Below the pieces are notes generated by a model, which saw only the letters and a list, made by a program, of their open reading frames with translations, made no database searches and had not been told where the DNA came from. Below, in pieces: positions 10,700-23,200 of a DNA stretch of 64,000 nucleotides (positions within the stretch are counted from its first letter, which is position 1; every line of letters begins with the position of its first letter). Origin of the DNA: Gnetum montanum. Lineage: Eukaryota > Streptophyta > Gnetopsida > Gnetales > Gnetaceae. The position numbers and the translations under genes are program-made. The stretch covers positions 325,835-389,834 of the forward strand of contig MNCI01003573.1 in assembly GCA_015680685.1 (NCBI GenBank). The letters run 5' to 3'.

Positions 10700-12262
10700 A
10701 CATCATCTATTCCTGAATTCTAAAATCTAATTTATCTATTGAAGATTCAAAGTAAGTAGAAGATGCACTGGTCAATGGAATTGCATGTTGAATTGATGGA
10801 AACATCTTCTTCAAATCAAGTTCATCTTTGAAGGATTCCTTTACACATCCATATTTTAAAAATTGATAAATGCTACTTCCAACTTTTGCATTGAAGTCTT
10901 CACAAAGAATAATTGACATTGGATTAGTAAAGCTTAGGAATAACTTATTATTCAATTCTATTTGCTTAATTAAATATGCTCATTGACACTATCTAACATC
11001 TGAACATGTTGGTTTGGCAATTAAATGTGTGTTAACCATGCATACACAACTTCCTAATAGATGGACTTTTAGATTTATTGCCAAGGTTATGTAATTTTTT
11101 TGAAATCTTGATTGTTTTTTCTTTTCCATGATTTAAAGTTCTAGAATTTTGAAAAAAATATTTTAGAAACTCCATTTAAATCTTTGTACCAATTCAAACC
11201 TGGCTTCTGATGAGTGGCGAGGTAACCCTACACTCAACCATACGAATACGAGCATAGCACGCGTGATTCGGTTGAACTTTGCAAACTAAGTGCCTACACG
11301 CCTCATGGAACACTTAGGGTTAATCATTCGTTGTCTTCCCAGACTTACTTGTAGTTGTCATGGTTGTATGGTTAAGTAAGTCTAAGGTATATGATTTTTA
11401 TGTCTTTTCTGTTTTATCTCCTGTGCTAGTGAGGTGAAGGGTTGAAGAGACTATCGAACTAACTCTAACTAACTAACTAAGCCTTAATTAACCTAGCATC
11501 AGCATCCGTTCCCACTTACTGTTCACACCCTGAACCAATGCAACCTTGGTTAACAAACCCTAATCGTTGTTGGGATCACCAAGCATAATGCACGTGCTCG
11601 AAGCGATCGTATTGAGGCACTTAACTAGGAGAGAAGGGTTAAGAGAGATTTAATTACTAATAAAGCATTTAAATGACGAATAATAAATAACAGTAAATAA
11701 AGTCCTAATTAGTCTATTCCATGCACTGCAAGGTTTATCCAAGAAGTTCGTCTTTATTGCCGTACACAAACTTGTGTTCAAGTACAATGTTTGCTCGAAT
11801 AAAGATCTGTTCACTTTGGAGTTCCTACTGCAGGCACATGGAAAATATTCTATCTCTGGAGGGATCAATCTACTAGAGTTTTGCTATGGTCTAAGCCTAG
11901 GATAAGAAACAAGGGAGAGCCACCTCCTATTTATAGACTTGGCGGCGCACCGCAATATAACGTACGTGATATCGCGGGGGACAACATGATATCGCATGGG
12001 ATGCGATATCGTGTCCCATCAGCTTCTTGATAAAAGATTGCACAACCATCCATGTTTTGATTTTTACAATAGGCTGATTTGTATGGCTTAAAAGAAAAAC
12101 TTCTATAGGAACCTTTTTGCTTATAATTACCTCTATATTCCTTCTTCTCTAAGTTTAGTTAGAATTGGTATAGAAATTCCCATGATAGGACTTCTTGTAG
12201 GCATAAGACATCAACCTCCAACTCTTGTAATTCTGCTAAAATGTGTGGATATTGATATTCAT
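10700..12262 (-). pseudogene. CCR4-type deadenylase (EEP nuclease) pseudogene
   Basis: Minus-strand reading from 12,262 gives ELEVDVLCLQEVLSW, the first metal-binding block (L-Q-E-V) of exonuclease-endonuclease-phosphatase nucleases. It is followed by YRGNYKQKGSY and NMDGCAIFYQEA, matching the GYSGIYK and DGCAIF blocks of plant CCR4 homologues, which shorten mRNA poly(A) tails. After a solo LTR (11,208-12,021) the frame resumes at RFELVQRFK, then VNTHLIAKP and IILCEDFNAKVGSSIYQFL (the NTH and GDFN blocks) at 10,830-11,035. Stops lie in several places, the G of GDFN is E, and the region before about 12,262 and the C-terminal catalytic His block are not recognised. Clearly a pseudogene; which CCR4 subgroup it came from is uncertain. 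Confidence 0.7.
11208..12021 (-). repeat. Family A solo LTR with target duplication
   Basis: An 814-bp LTR, TGATGAGTGGCG to GTGTCCCATCA on the + strand, flanked by perfect 5-bp duplications GCTTC at 11,203-11,207 and 12,022-12,026. No internal element sequence is attached, so it is a solo LTR left by LTR-LTR recombination. It lies inside the EEP domain of the CCR4-like pseudogene. Removing it and one GCTTC rejoins the frame across the junction. It carries the R hairpin (TCTTTATT 11,751-11,758, AATAAAGA 11,798-11,805), a TATA-like box near 11,925-11,940 and GATATC dyads in U3. Confidence 0.9.
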
Positions 12263-12269
12263 GCTAGTC

Positions 12270-13330
12270 CAAGGCTTATGGTGGACATAGTGAATAATAA
12301 TTTTTACTGGATAATAATTTGGGTTGCTCTCTTTCTTGTCAAATTTCCGAGCATACTAAAATAGGTAATTTTCACCTTTTTTGCATCTTTGTTCCTTGAT
12401 AGCTAGCTCATTGTTGCACGAACCTTGAATGATATTTGCAATATCATTTGGGTTGAAGGTGAAATTCTAACCTTGTACAATGGCTTGCAAAGTATTTACC
12501 CAAATTGATACACCATCAGTCAACCATTTATAAAAATTGTAAACAACATTTTTACCATAATAGCCTTCTATTATTATCCAATTATAAATTCTAATTCTCT
12601 TTAACTTCACAGGCATTTGTGGCAACTCCAAGATACTTTCAATATTACATTCACAAACTAACGCAATAATTGCAATTTCAGAAATTAAATGACATTTAGA
12701 ATAACATAAAGCAAACAAAATTTATTGATAAGTGTATTACTATATTTTTAAAAAAACTACAATTTAGAAAATACATGTACTTATATGGAAAATCCCTTTT
12801 GTTATTCCTTGTAACTTTTTCCACACTCATGATTGTATAGAACTTTGACAATAACAATTGCAGGCAAACTTTCACAAACAAATAGCTAACTAAAGTAATG
12901 ATATAATTAAAATAACATTATTAGCAAATAGTCTAGGACTTGCAAGTATTCTTTAACATATCTTAACAATTGAACGTCATGAAAAAAGACAAAATGCAAC
13001 TAGATCTCCCCAAATAAATCATATAAACTCTAACATTTTAACCATAGACACAATCAAGTAATGTAGGTAAAGTTTATGGTCAAACAACTATTACTCATCA
13101 ATAATAAAAATAACAATCATCATGTCACTAAGATATATGGGGGGGGGTGTCGGACCCCAAAAAGAGAATTTTATTAATAGAAAACAAAATTTAGTACATA
13201 AGCAACTTCAAGATATATGATCTTTCTATAATCAAATTAAAGAAAAGAACAACTTTAGAGATACCAAAACTTAATTTCTTCTCCACCTACACCCAATATA
13301 AAATATTTTTTGTAGTATTTAAATGTGTCC
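12270..13330. other. AT-rich stretch without recognised gene
   Basis: A minus-strand open frame at 12,467-12,718 (83 codons) has no family I can name. It may be more of the decayed CCR4-type locus or unrelated. A poly-G tract sits at 13,140-13,147. Nothing else is supported. Confidence 0.4.
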
Positions 13331-13335
13331 GTGGG

Positions 13336-13640
13336 TATATACTATGGGCTTTTATGTGCATGCATGCCATACCAAAATATGGAAAACCATAAACCATACA
13401 CGTAATAATAAAAAATCATAAACCATTTTACGCATTCACCATGAACACATAATAAACATGTTCACCATGAACACGTAATGCAAAACCATAAACCATTTTA
13501 GGTGTTCACCCTGAACATGTAATGATAATTAAAACACGTAATGGAAAACCATAAACCATTTCACGTGTTCACCATGAACACGTAATGGTTTTCCATACTT
13601 TGGTATGACATGCATGCACATAAAAGGCCATAATATATAT
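13336..13640. mobile_element. Small inverted-repeat element (MITE-like)
   Basis: Arms of about 55 bp, 13,336-13,390 and 13,586-13,640, are imperfect inverted copies of each other, both containing the ATGTGCATGCATG core and an AACCAT/ATGGTT end. The interior repeats 'aaaccataaaccatttta' and 'gttcaccatgaacacgtaat' units three times. A third copy of the arm is at 13,975-14,035. No target duplication was found with confidence, so the superfamily is not assigned. It lies a few hundred bases upstream of SMT1. Confidence 0.6.
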
Positions 13641-13690
13641 GTAACAACGGTGTCTATGGACAAAACTCAAAAGGAATATGCCTCAGCAAT

Positions 13691-13923
13691 CAACAATCCT
13701 AAAACACACGCGAACAGACAATGTGTTAGTGTTAGCATATTTTCTCAGAGCGCTGTTTCATAACCAATAATCAACAATCCTAAAACACACGCGAACAGAC
13801 AATGTGTTAGTGTTAGCATATTTTCTCAGAGCGCTGTTTCATAACCAATATTCACGATACGCTGACACGCTGGTGTGGTGTTTCATAACCAATATTCGCG
13901 ATACGCTGACACGCTGGTGTGGT
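13691..13923. repeat. Two adjacent tandem duplications upstream of SMT1
   Basis: An 81-bp unit is repeated (13,691-13,771 and 13,772-13,852) with near-perfect identity. Overlapping its end, a 44-bp unit repeats (13,836-13,879 and 13,880-13,923) with a single A/G difference noticed. The units contain CACACGCGAACAGAC and GATACGCTGACACGCTGG. They lie 300-530 bp upstream of the SMT1 start codon, in its likely promoter. Confidence 0.85.
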
Positions 13924-14224
13924 GTGGTCATTTGGCCACTGGTGTTTTGGAATGTACATGATAGGTTACAACGGTTTATGGTTTTCCATAGTTTGGTGTG
14001 GCATGCATGCACATAAAAGCCCATAGCATATGGACTGCCTGTTAAGGCGAAAGAGACTCCTTCCACGCTTTTGCTGTGCAACCGACCCAAAGCATAGCTA
14101 TTTATGCTCTCGTACGCCCGAATGTCGTGCCTTCCTTGAAAAAGCTGTTCATAACCTTTTCTGATTTTTCTGTGTTTATTCATCGATCCAATTCCAGATC
14201 TGTGTCTAGCCCGAGCAAAACCTA
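13924..14224 (+). promoter_or_regulatory. Probable SMT1 core promoter and 5' UTR
   Basis: The stretch immediately before the SMT1 ATG. A TATTTATG at about 14,099 is a possible TATA element. The leader near the ATG (AGCAAAACCTAATGG) has a purine-free -3 but a G at +4. The left part contains a third copy of the MITE-like arm (13,975-14,035). Transcription start is not determined. Confidence 0.4.
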
Positions 14225-17200
14225 ATGGATCTGGCAGCCAATACAGGAGGTGACATCGATAAGCGTCAAATGCTTTCGGCTGTCGAACAGTGAGCTACTT
14301 TGTATCATGGCATTTCGGTTTTTTTCACTTAAATGTTTATGTAATTCCTCTGGTTTACGTTCATTCTTCTTCAAGAATATTATGGCATTTCGGTTTTTTT
14401 CACTTAAATGTTTATGTAATTCGTCTGGTTTACGTTCATTCTTCTTCAAGAATATTGTTTGTCGTTTCGGCTTTGCCATGCGCTTTAGTTAATAAATCTG
14501 GCAAGATTTCGTTGTGCTTTTCCCAAAGAGTGTTGTCCCTTTTACAGCCGTTGAGAAATATTGGTTTTTTACCCCGAATGGATGTATAATGCGAAGAGTC
14601 AGTACGTTCTTTTTGGTTTTTCATTTTTGTTTCGGTTAGAACGGCGCACTGAGAGGCATGCAGAGCTTCTAAAGGACGCGGCCATTAATAAATCGTGAAT
14701 ACGATGCACATTTCCTCGTAGATACCGTCTTTTTCCGTTACGCTTATTGCAATCCCGTAGTCTACTTGAATGCTAAGTGATCTTTGCACATATTTCGGTA
14801 GGCTAATCCAGAATTACAAGCCACAGGAGCGTCGCGAAGAACAATTAGCTTTCGAAAACGCGATTACAGGTTTTAATGTTGCATAGAGAGTAGTTCACTG
14901 AATAGTATATACAGTTGAACAACGCGTATCGATTCCTATTTGACAGATTAAAATGCAAAGTTGATCTTTCGTTCTGCCTGTGCAGATGCAGACATTGGTG
15001 AATGTCATGGCTTGTTACTTTGTTACTGTGGAGAGGTTTGATATGAACCTCTGTTATCTTGCAGGTATGAAAAGTATCACGTCTACTATGGAGGCGATGC
15101 AGAGGCCCGAAAATCAAACTACGCGGATATGGTGCTTCCTTCTTCCCACATTTTTGCCTCTTGTAACTTTAAGCGTTGAAAGAAATGTAAAGTTCGCATT
15201 ATAGCGTGGCTTTGATGATCGAAATTCTCGGAAAATCTTTAATCTATTCTTTTTTTTGGCCACATCTTTCCTAAATTACGCGGTTCCTTGTTTCACGGTT
15301 TGCGATTGGGCTCAAGTAGACTCATTGTATTTACTTTTATATTTTGTTGTCAAACTATTTTTAGGTGGTTCAACGTTGTGCCTGTGTTAATATGAAACTA
15401 GATAATACAGATGTTCCAATGCCAAACAGGTACACACATATAGTTTAAAGTGATCCCATCCAATCAAATGCGAACCTATCTAACCGAGACACACTTGTTA
15501 GTGCTGGCAAGGCCAACCAGATTATGTAACAGTTAGCTGATCTCAAAGTGATGCCCAACCATAATTGTCACATCCCAAAATTTACAATAAATAAATTATA
15601 AAATCACTTAAAGGGGCATGGTTAAATTCTTTAAAGATCCACACAATCCATATGCAAAACTTAAAGTCCAGAATTAAATTTTTGAAAAATCTTAAATCCC
15701 CAAGTATGAGACTTATAAACCAATATTCACACTTGAACAACCCATAAAGAATAAACCACTTAGCAAGATCCATGCAATGATATACCAACAATTTAGGAAC
15801 ACACCTTTAATGTACAAATTACAAGAAATTAGGATTCTCATGCATGTCCAGACCAACTGTTGGGTTGTGTTATGGCTAGTGTTAACCCTATAGTTCGCAT
15901 AGGTCTTAGCTCCTTGCTACTACCCTAGATGATGTTGGTTAATGATTGCAATGCAACTAGATTGATTGACCAACTCTAAAGTCAAATTAGATAGTTGAAC
16001 AACCACTTTTGTACTAGTTGCCTTGTTGCGAATGAACCCTACTGATACTAACTACAATGCTCTAGGTTGAAGGCCAGCTCAACCTAAATGACTGACCAGC
16101 CAATATTAGTAGCCTATCCGTTGTTGATGAACCCTACTGATATTGGCTGCAATGCTCCTAGATTGATGGTTTAGCTCCGTAGTCAATTTAGATGACCAAC
16201 CAGCCAATGCCGGGAGCTTGCACATTGTTTTCTAGCTTTCAACATGTTGAATGTGCCTATATATGCCCAAAATGTTTGCTAGTTGCGGGTGAGTGAAGAT
16301 GTCATTTGTGTTAGACTTTGCCATTGCCATGCTATGCTAGAAAATGTGGAGAGATCTGTTGCAACTTCCATTGTGATGCATGGAGATGTTGTTGCTGCTG
16401 CTGCTGTAGGGAGATGGTGTCACAAGAGAAATATGAGTGTGAAATGCAAAGCAGAAATTGCCAAAATGATAGATTATGGTGAGAAAACAACAAACCAGGG
16501 TTAGATTGATGATAGAATACAAGGGTTGATTGACAATGAAATTCAAGAGCAAATGCATTAGGTAAGCAGGTCCAATAGAAAAATTACTTGCAGAAATCAT
16601 GGAAGAAGAAGCATTTTCTCTATTTCAAGAGATCAGCTGAGATTGAAGCTTCGTCAAGCAAGAACAAGTTCAGATATAGAAACCTCCAAGAGAATCACCA
16701 AGCATAACGACGAGCATGAGCATGGAAGAGAGAGATGCACAATTGATGCTAAGAGAGTTAGTGTTGCCAAGTATTTATAGGCACAAGAGGTAATGTTTGG
16801 GGAATTCCAAGAATAAAAAATTAATAATCTATTTTCTAAAATTGGATAATATGTATTCATCAAAAAGGTTCAATGGTCCACCAATAGGTTAAGTCCTCAA
16901 GATAACATGAGAATAAGCCCACATGCCCAAGAATGGGTTCTAAGATAAAATAAAAAGATAACTGAAATACACCTCAAATATTTATTTAATGTCTCAAAAC
17001 CATGTTTTTACATTATTCTAAAATGTATTAACACAAGAATATTAATTAAATAACATATAATAAACATTAATAAAATACCAACAATGGACCATCACCATCC
17101 TTCCAACTTGGCCTTCACAAGAGGCACCAAGCATTAGCAAATACCAAGAAATAATAATTAAGAAAAGAGATACAAAATAATAATATTTCCATATATAATA

Positions 17201-20200
17201 TGAGCAAGTTCGAAGATCTAAACCATAAGAAACATAATATTGAGACATAATAAAACATGTAAGCTTACCAAGAGTTCCAAGCATCATACACAAGCCTGTA
17301 AGTAAATATACCATGATGTATAAAAATGGTAATGCATGCAAACAAAGAATCTAGGGTTCAAACCTCAAGATGCACAGTCATAATCATAAGCATAAGCATA
17401 ATAGAGATGTTAGAATGCACTGACATTAACCAATAGGTACATAAAATATATGTTAATGTTATGTAAAAAATATCCTTATGCTTAAAAACTTAGTATAAGA
17501 AAATATTAACAACCTAAGATACTAGGTTTGAAACATTTGGGTGTTACAATAATCAACAATCTGTCCTTGCCAATTTTTTAGAGAGAAATAATATGCACTT
17601 ATGTGTCATATGTTATTCACTTCAATTGGATTTGATCTTCTGTATACGGTTGACATCTTTACTTAAAAAAATTGATTGCTTCCCAAGCACAAGAGTCCCT
17701 ATCGTGTTGAAATTCCCCAATAACTGATGCAATGATGTTAGATGCTATGCGTTTTCTTCCTTTATAAGCAGCAAAAGATGGCTGCATTGTTCGGTCTTTT
17801 TAGAACAGATCAGAATTATAATCCTGTATATTGATGGAAGCTTTCTAAAACACTCTTTTTTTCAAGCAACGTCATACCCTTCAGCAATTGAATAGCTGTT
17901 GTTCACTAGTTGGAAAACCCACCTAAATACTCTGAAATAATACCATATCTAGTCCATTTGATCAATAAGAAGGAATATTACTCTAGATATGCAGCGTAGA
18001 TTTTGATAATACATATCAATGAAAACACACATGTAAGGAGTCTGAAATATGTAGATCAACATTATTGAATTGAAAGATTATCGTGATGTTGACTTCTTGT
18101 TGTTGCGTATAGTTGAGAGTGGTTTGTCACCTTGGCTTTCATCATATTTGGACATCTGACTTGACATGAAATTAGAATCCTTGTTGATATTTTTTCTTTT
18201 AAATTTATCAGATTTGAAGTCAACTAGCAGAAACCCCAAAATTGTGATATGTCTACGGTACCTTTTTTTTTTTAATAAATTTTTTAAATTCTAACTGTAT
18301 ATCTTAAATCCGCTTCACAGTGTTCATAAATTTGACTAGAGATGAAGTATTAGAAATAGGATTTTGAGAAACTTATAAATTTAAATGCAAAATACTAGGA
18401 TCATAGTATTCAGAGTTCTATAATTTTAAGAAATTTGAAAAAAACTATAAAATGCAATTTTTCTCCAGTTAATTAATGCTGTTCATCATGAATGAAAATG
18501 GAGAGCAACAAGAGCTCTGAATTTACTTTTATGTTCAAGCTCTATTATCTAGTATATTTTGACTGAATTTTAAGTAGAGCTTCTGACTGCCAATTGGTTT
18601 CAATAATTGTTGTACCTTTGAGGACTGTCATCCGTTGAGAGAAATACTGTCGTAGCATGTGCATCAATTGTCAGCTTTGGAGGATACATGGAAGGCAATG
18701 TTTGATTTTGTAAAATGGATATTTTCTAGTTTTGTTTGTTTGTTTGAAGAAAGGTAAACCAAGTTCTATGGTGGCTGGGCCACATCCGGAAGATTTAAAG
18801 GTGATTACATTGTCAACCATACCGGAGATAGAATTAGAAATTTTAGAAAACTAGAAAATAAATTAAAAAGAGGCCATACAAAAGTGGAGCTGCTAGAGCT
18901 TCCAATACAAAACAAAAAAGGTCTTCCATACTAGCCAATTAAGGAAAAAAAAATCAAAAAATCAAAACATGGAAGCAAGACACAACATCAGATAAAAATT
19001 TCTTTTAAATGAATAAAGCTGAGTGGCACATGACATTTTATGTCAAAAACCAACACCATCACCACCACGACGGTAGCAAAAGAAGGAAAAACAATATGTA
19101 ACAAACCCTAGAATCTTGATCTTAGAATCACAATGTTCTTGTTTGAAGACTCACTGATTTCTGCAACACCATAAGGCATGGAGAGCAGAGGCAATAAAAG
19201 TTTTATGTTTGTGTTGCTTCCATTTTTCTTGAATTAGAAAAGTTTGAGGAATAACATGAAGAGTGAACATGCAGTTTCAGTTTGTGCCAGTCATGCATGC
19301 AATCTACTGCCAAAATGATGGGATAGTAGGACATTGAAATAAACAATGATTAATCGTCTTAGATTGTGTGCTGCACCTCATACAAAGCTCACTTGTAATC
19401 AAATCTTTATGCTGTAAAAATGGATATTTTCTAGTTGGCAGTATTCATTACAGAACTTAATAATTCTTGTTTTGCAGGTAAACAAGTATTATGATTTGGC
19501 TACTAGTTTCTATGAATATGGATGGGGGGAATCTTTCCATTTTGCTCACAGGTTTGGTTTCTAAACTTCTGTAGAAGCCACAGCTCATTCCAATGTGTTG
19601 TAGGTAATGCTGTTAATGATATAGATAATGCAATAGTGAAACGCTACTGTGCCAAACATACCATGGTGGCATGATGAGATTTTATTCATGATTGATTTAT
19701 ATTTATTCCAATCTTCTGTGCAGATGGAAAGAAGAATCTCTTCAAGAGAGTATCAAGCGCCATGAACATTTCCTTGCTCTTCAGCTCTCTCTGAAGCCTG
19801 GACAGAAGGTTACTCTCTGCAATTATGCAACATTCTACGCGCCAATTGGTTTGAGATGAACTAAAATCATTAAACATGATATGTTTTTCATATTTTAAAT
19901 GTACAGGTTTTGGATGTAGGCTGTGGAATTGGTGGTCCATTGAGAGAAATTGCACGGTTCAGGTTAGTTCTTAGAAATGTGTTGTCAAGAATGTTCTTTT
20001 GGAGAACACATTATCAAATATTATAGAAAAGGTTTTTATGCTTCATTGCTGTGATTAATGGAATAAAACGTTTACAATCACATATATACTTTCAATTTTT
20101 CTAGTGACTTAATAAAATTGGAGATGAAACCTAGTACTAGAGCTTAATTATGTTTAGTTTCGATTGATGTATTTTTCCTAGCTTGTGAATTTTGAGATGA

Positions 20201-23200
20201 GCCCCAAAATCCAAAATGAGAGATTCATCTCATTGTAATATATGGGGATTTTAACCAATGCTGTCTTCTGTAAATATGTTTCCCTCTACCTTTATTTAGA
20301 CTAGGACATCTTACATGAATACAAAGTGTTGTTACTTACATTTTTGTTGCACCTTCGGGTATTTGTGCCTAATTAGTTGCTGTGGGGAGGTGCCCAACAA
20401 CTCCCATTGCAACACAATTCTAGCATGCCTACAAATTGCTTTCCAGGCATGAGAGTCATTTGGCCCATCCTCCCAACGCTGTTACTTATCTTCTACCATA
20501 CTTATCCATTGAGCTTGATGAGGACTTAGCCTAATCAATTTATTTACCAGGTTATGATACCTTATGTCAATTATGTCCTGGAACTTGGGAACTCCCAAGC
20601 CTCCAGTGCTCTTTGGATAGGCCACAACATCCCACCTCACCAGATGCAACCTATTGTTGCCTTTTCCCCTTGACCAAGTGAAATTACGTATAATTTGATC
20701 AATCTGCTTGACAGTACCACTCAGAGGAGAAGCAACTAAAGCCGCATACCTAGCCATGGTAGATAACACTGATGTAGCAAATAAAGCCCTCCTAGCCCGG
20801 GTAAGAAATCGGCATATCTAGTGATCAATGTGTTTTTGTAGCTATTGCAGTAGGCCACATCGAGCCTATTGCCTATGCCAGTTGTACATTAGAAGATCCA
20901 AGTACAAATCCTCATGTGATCCAGGTAAAACCCCCAATTGTTGCATGATCAACCACTTAACCCTAGCCTTGGTGTTCACCAAGTGAATTGCAAACTTGCC
21001 TTTGTTTATTTCCAACTGAATCTCCATAGCCATATGCTTTAGTGCCTAATTGATAGCCATAGCCTTGGCGACACTTGCCTGAAGAGAAAAGAATTGTCGT
21101 CTACATAGTTTTCAACTAGGCATCTAACACTTGCAATTTCCAACCCTTTGACCCCCTCCATCTCATAGTATGCTTGCATCGTATCCATGACTAGGATAAA
21201 AAGGTAAGGTAACAACGGGTCACCCTGTCTTAACCCCCTACCCAGTGAGGGAAAGCCCCCATAGCTTCTCATCAAGATCTAAGGAAAAAGCCCCCAATGA
21301 TTGAATATGTATGCACAACTTTACAAAATCTAGGTGGAAGCCTTTCCTTAACATGATCTCTTGCAGCGCCTCCCAAGACACAGTATCATAGGCTTTAGAA
21401 AATCTAATTTAAAGCACATATTTGGATACCTTGAAAGCCTTAGAGAATGCATAACCTCTTACACTAGTAGAATCTAGTCTTGAATGTAACTTCCTTGTAT
21501 AAAACTTGCTTGGTTGGGTCCTACGAGTCATGGTGTAAGAGGCCCCATCCTTGCCACTAGCATCTTTGTGAAAAGATGGAGAAGAGTGTTGCAAAAATGC
21601 GATGGGTCCATTGGGTTAGTTGACTTCGGTATAAGCATGATACGAGAGCAGTTAATTTCCATGCACACTTGTTGTGAGCTCAGCATAGTGTTGAACGCAT
21701 CTAGGATATTCTCCCCAAGAATGTCAATGAAAGCTCTAAAAATTTCCATTGGCCACCCATCTGGCCTTGGTGCCTTACTTGGCTTCATTGAACCTAGAGC
21801 CTCTTCTAACTCCAATTTGGCAGAGGGGGCTAGAAGATGATGGTTGTCCTCCTTGTGCAGGACAAGATCAATAGAAATCGCTAGAGGACTCATTGGCTTC
21901 CTTGTCCAAATGCAAGACTAGAAGTCCATCATAACCTGAGCAACCTGCTAACTTCCAATGATTTCCTATCCTTGAAGGATGAGAGACTGTGGATATTCTT
22001 GGACAAATTTGTTGATGTGGCAGCTGCAAAGAAAAAAGTATGTTTTGATCCCCTTCTTTCAACCACCGAGTTCGACCCCGTTGTTGCCAGTAAGCCTTAG
22101 CCTCCTTGTCCACAACTTGAAGTTGAGCTAAAACATCACATTTAGCCTTGTTCAAGTCCTTACCAGATTCCTGCTTTGCCTGTATCCCTGCTAGCCGTTG
22201 CATGGGCCTCCCCTGAATAGATCTAAAGCAATAATGATCCTCAACATTGAGCTTCTGCAAGGCTTGCTTGAGTTGATCCATTCCTCGCTTTAGAAATTCT
22301 TGGGGTTCCATCTTCCATGAATACGACCTCCAAATACCCTCCACTAGTGGCCATTGCCAAGGTTTATGGATCCAATAATGTTTGAAGCGAAAAGGGAAAG
22401 CCCTCCTTGGAGATAAATCACTCACATAATTGATCGATCATTAGACACCAGGCATTGTTGTCTTGTTGCCACCATCCCCTTGTCATGAGGACATGAGAGC
22501 TAACCCAAACATGATCAATCTTAGTCATGATTCGCTCATTGCCCTTTCATCTATTACTCCAAGTGAATTGACATCCTCATATCTCCAAGTCAATGAGATC
22601 ATGCGCTTCAAGGAACTACAAGAACTCCTGAGTGCTAGGGGGATCCTGAGCTCCCCCATTAGACTTCTCCCATCCATATTGCCTTTGATTGAAATCCTTG
22701 ACTATAATTCTCTAGAGCTCCTATAGTTGGTCTTCCCAACGTTGAGCATCGTAGAAATTTGTGATCCAGATTCTAGAATCCATGAGAAACACCATAAGGC
22801 TCCATGTGGAGCAATCTACGACCTTGAAACACTTGCGTGAGAGCAAAGCAAGTCCTCTAGCTCTTCTGCAACAAGCAACAACCTGAACTTGCCACCTCGG
22901 CTACCTGAGCCAATGGGCCTCTTGCTGTTGGAGTTTGGTCTCCTGCAAGCAGACAACATCACACTTCTTCCTATTCATGATTTCTTTAAGGGTATTTCGT
23001 TTATAGTGGGTACCTTGCCCCTTGCAGTTCCATGAGAGGATCCTCATGTCTTGCTTGTTGCGTGTTTCCTGTTAACCTCCTTGAGGGTGGGCTGAACCCC
23101 CAAGTTGACCTCCAGCTGTGTCTTTTTGGCTCGAGATACAATGCCCAATGGATGTCCCACCTTGCCAGTGTCAGAGGAAACTGGGAAAGGTCCTTCAGTT

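Noticed and set aside
14250-14589. Overlapping open frames on both strands in SMT1 intron 1
   Set aside because: They are products of the 75-bp tandem repeat and have no domain.
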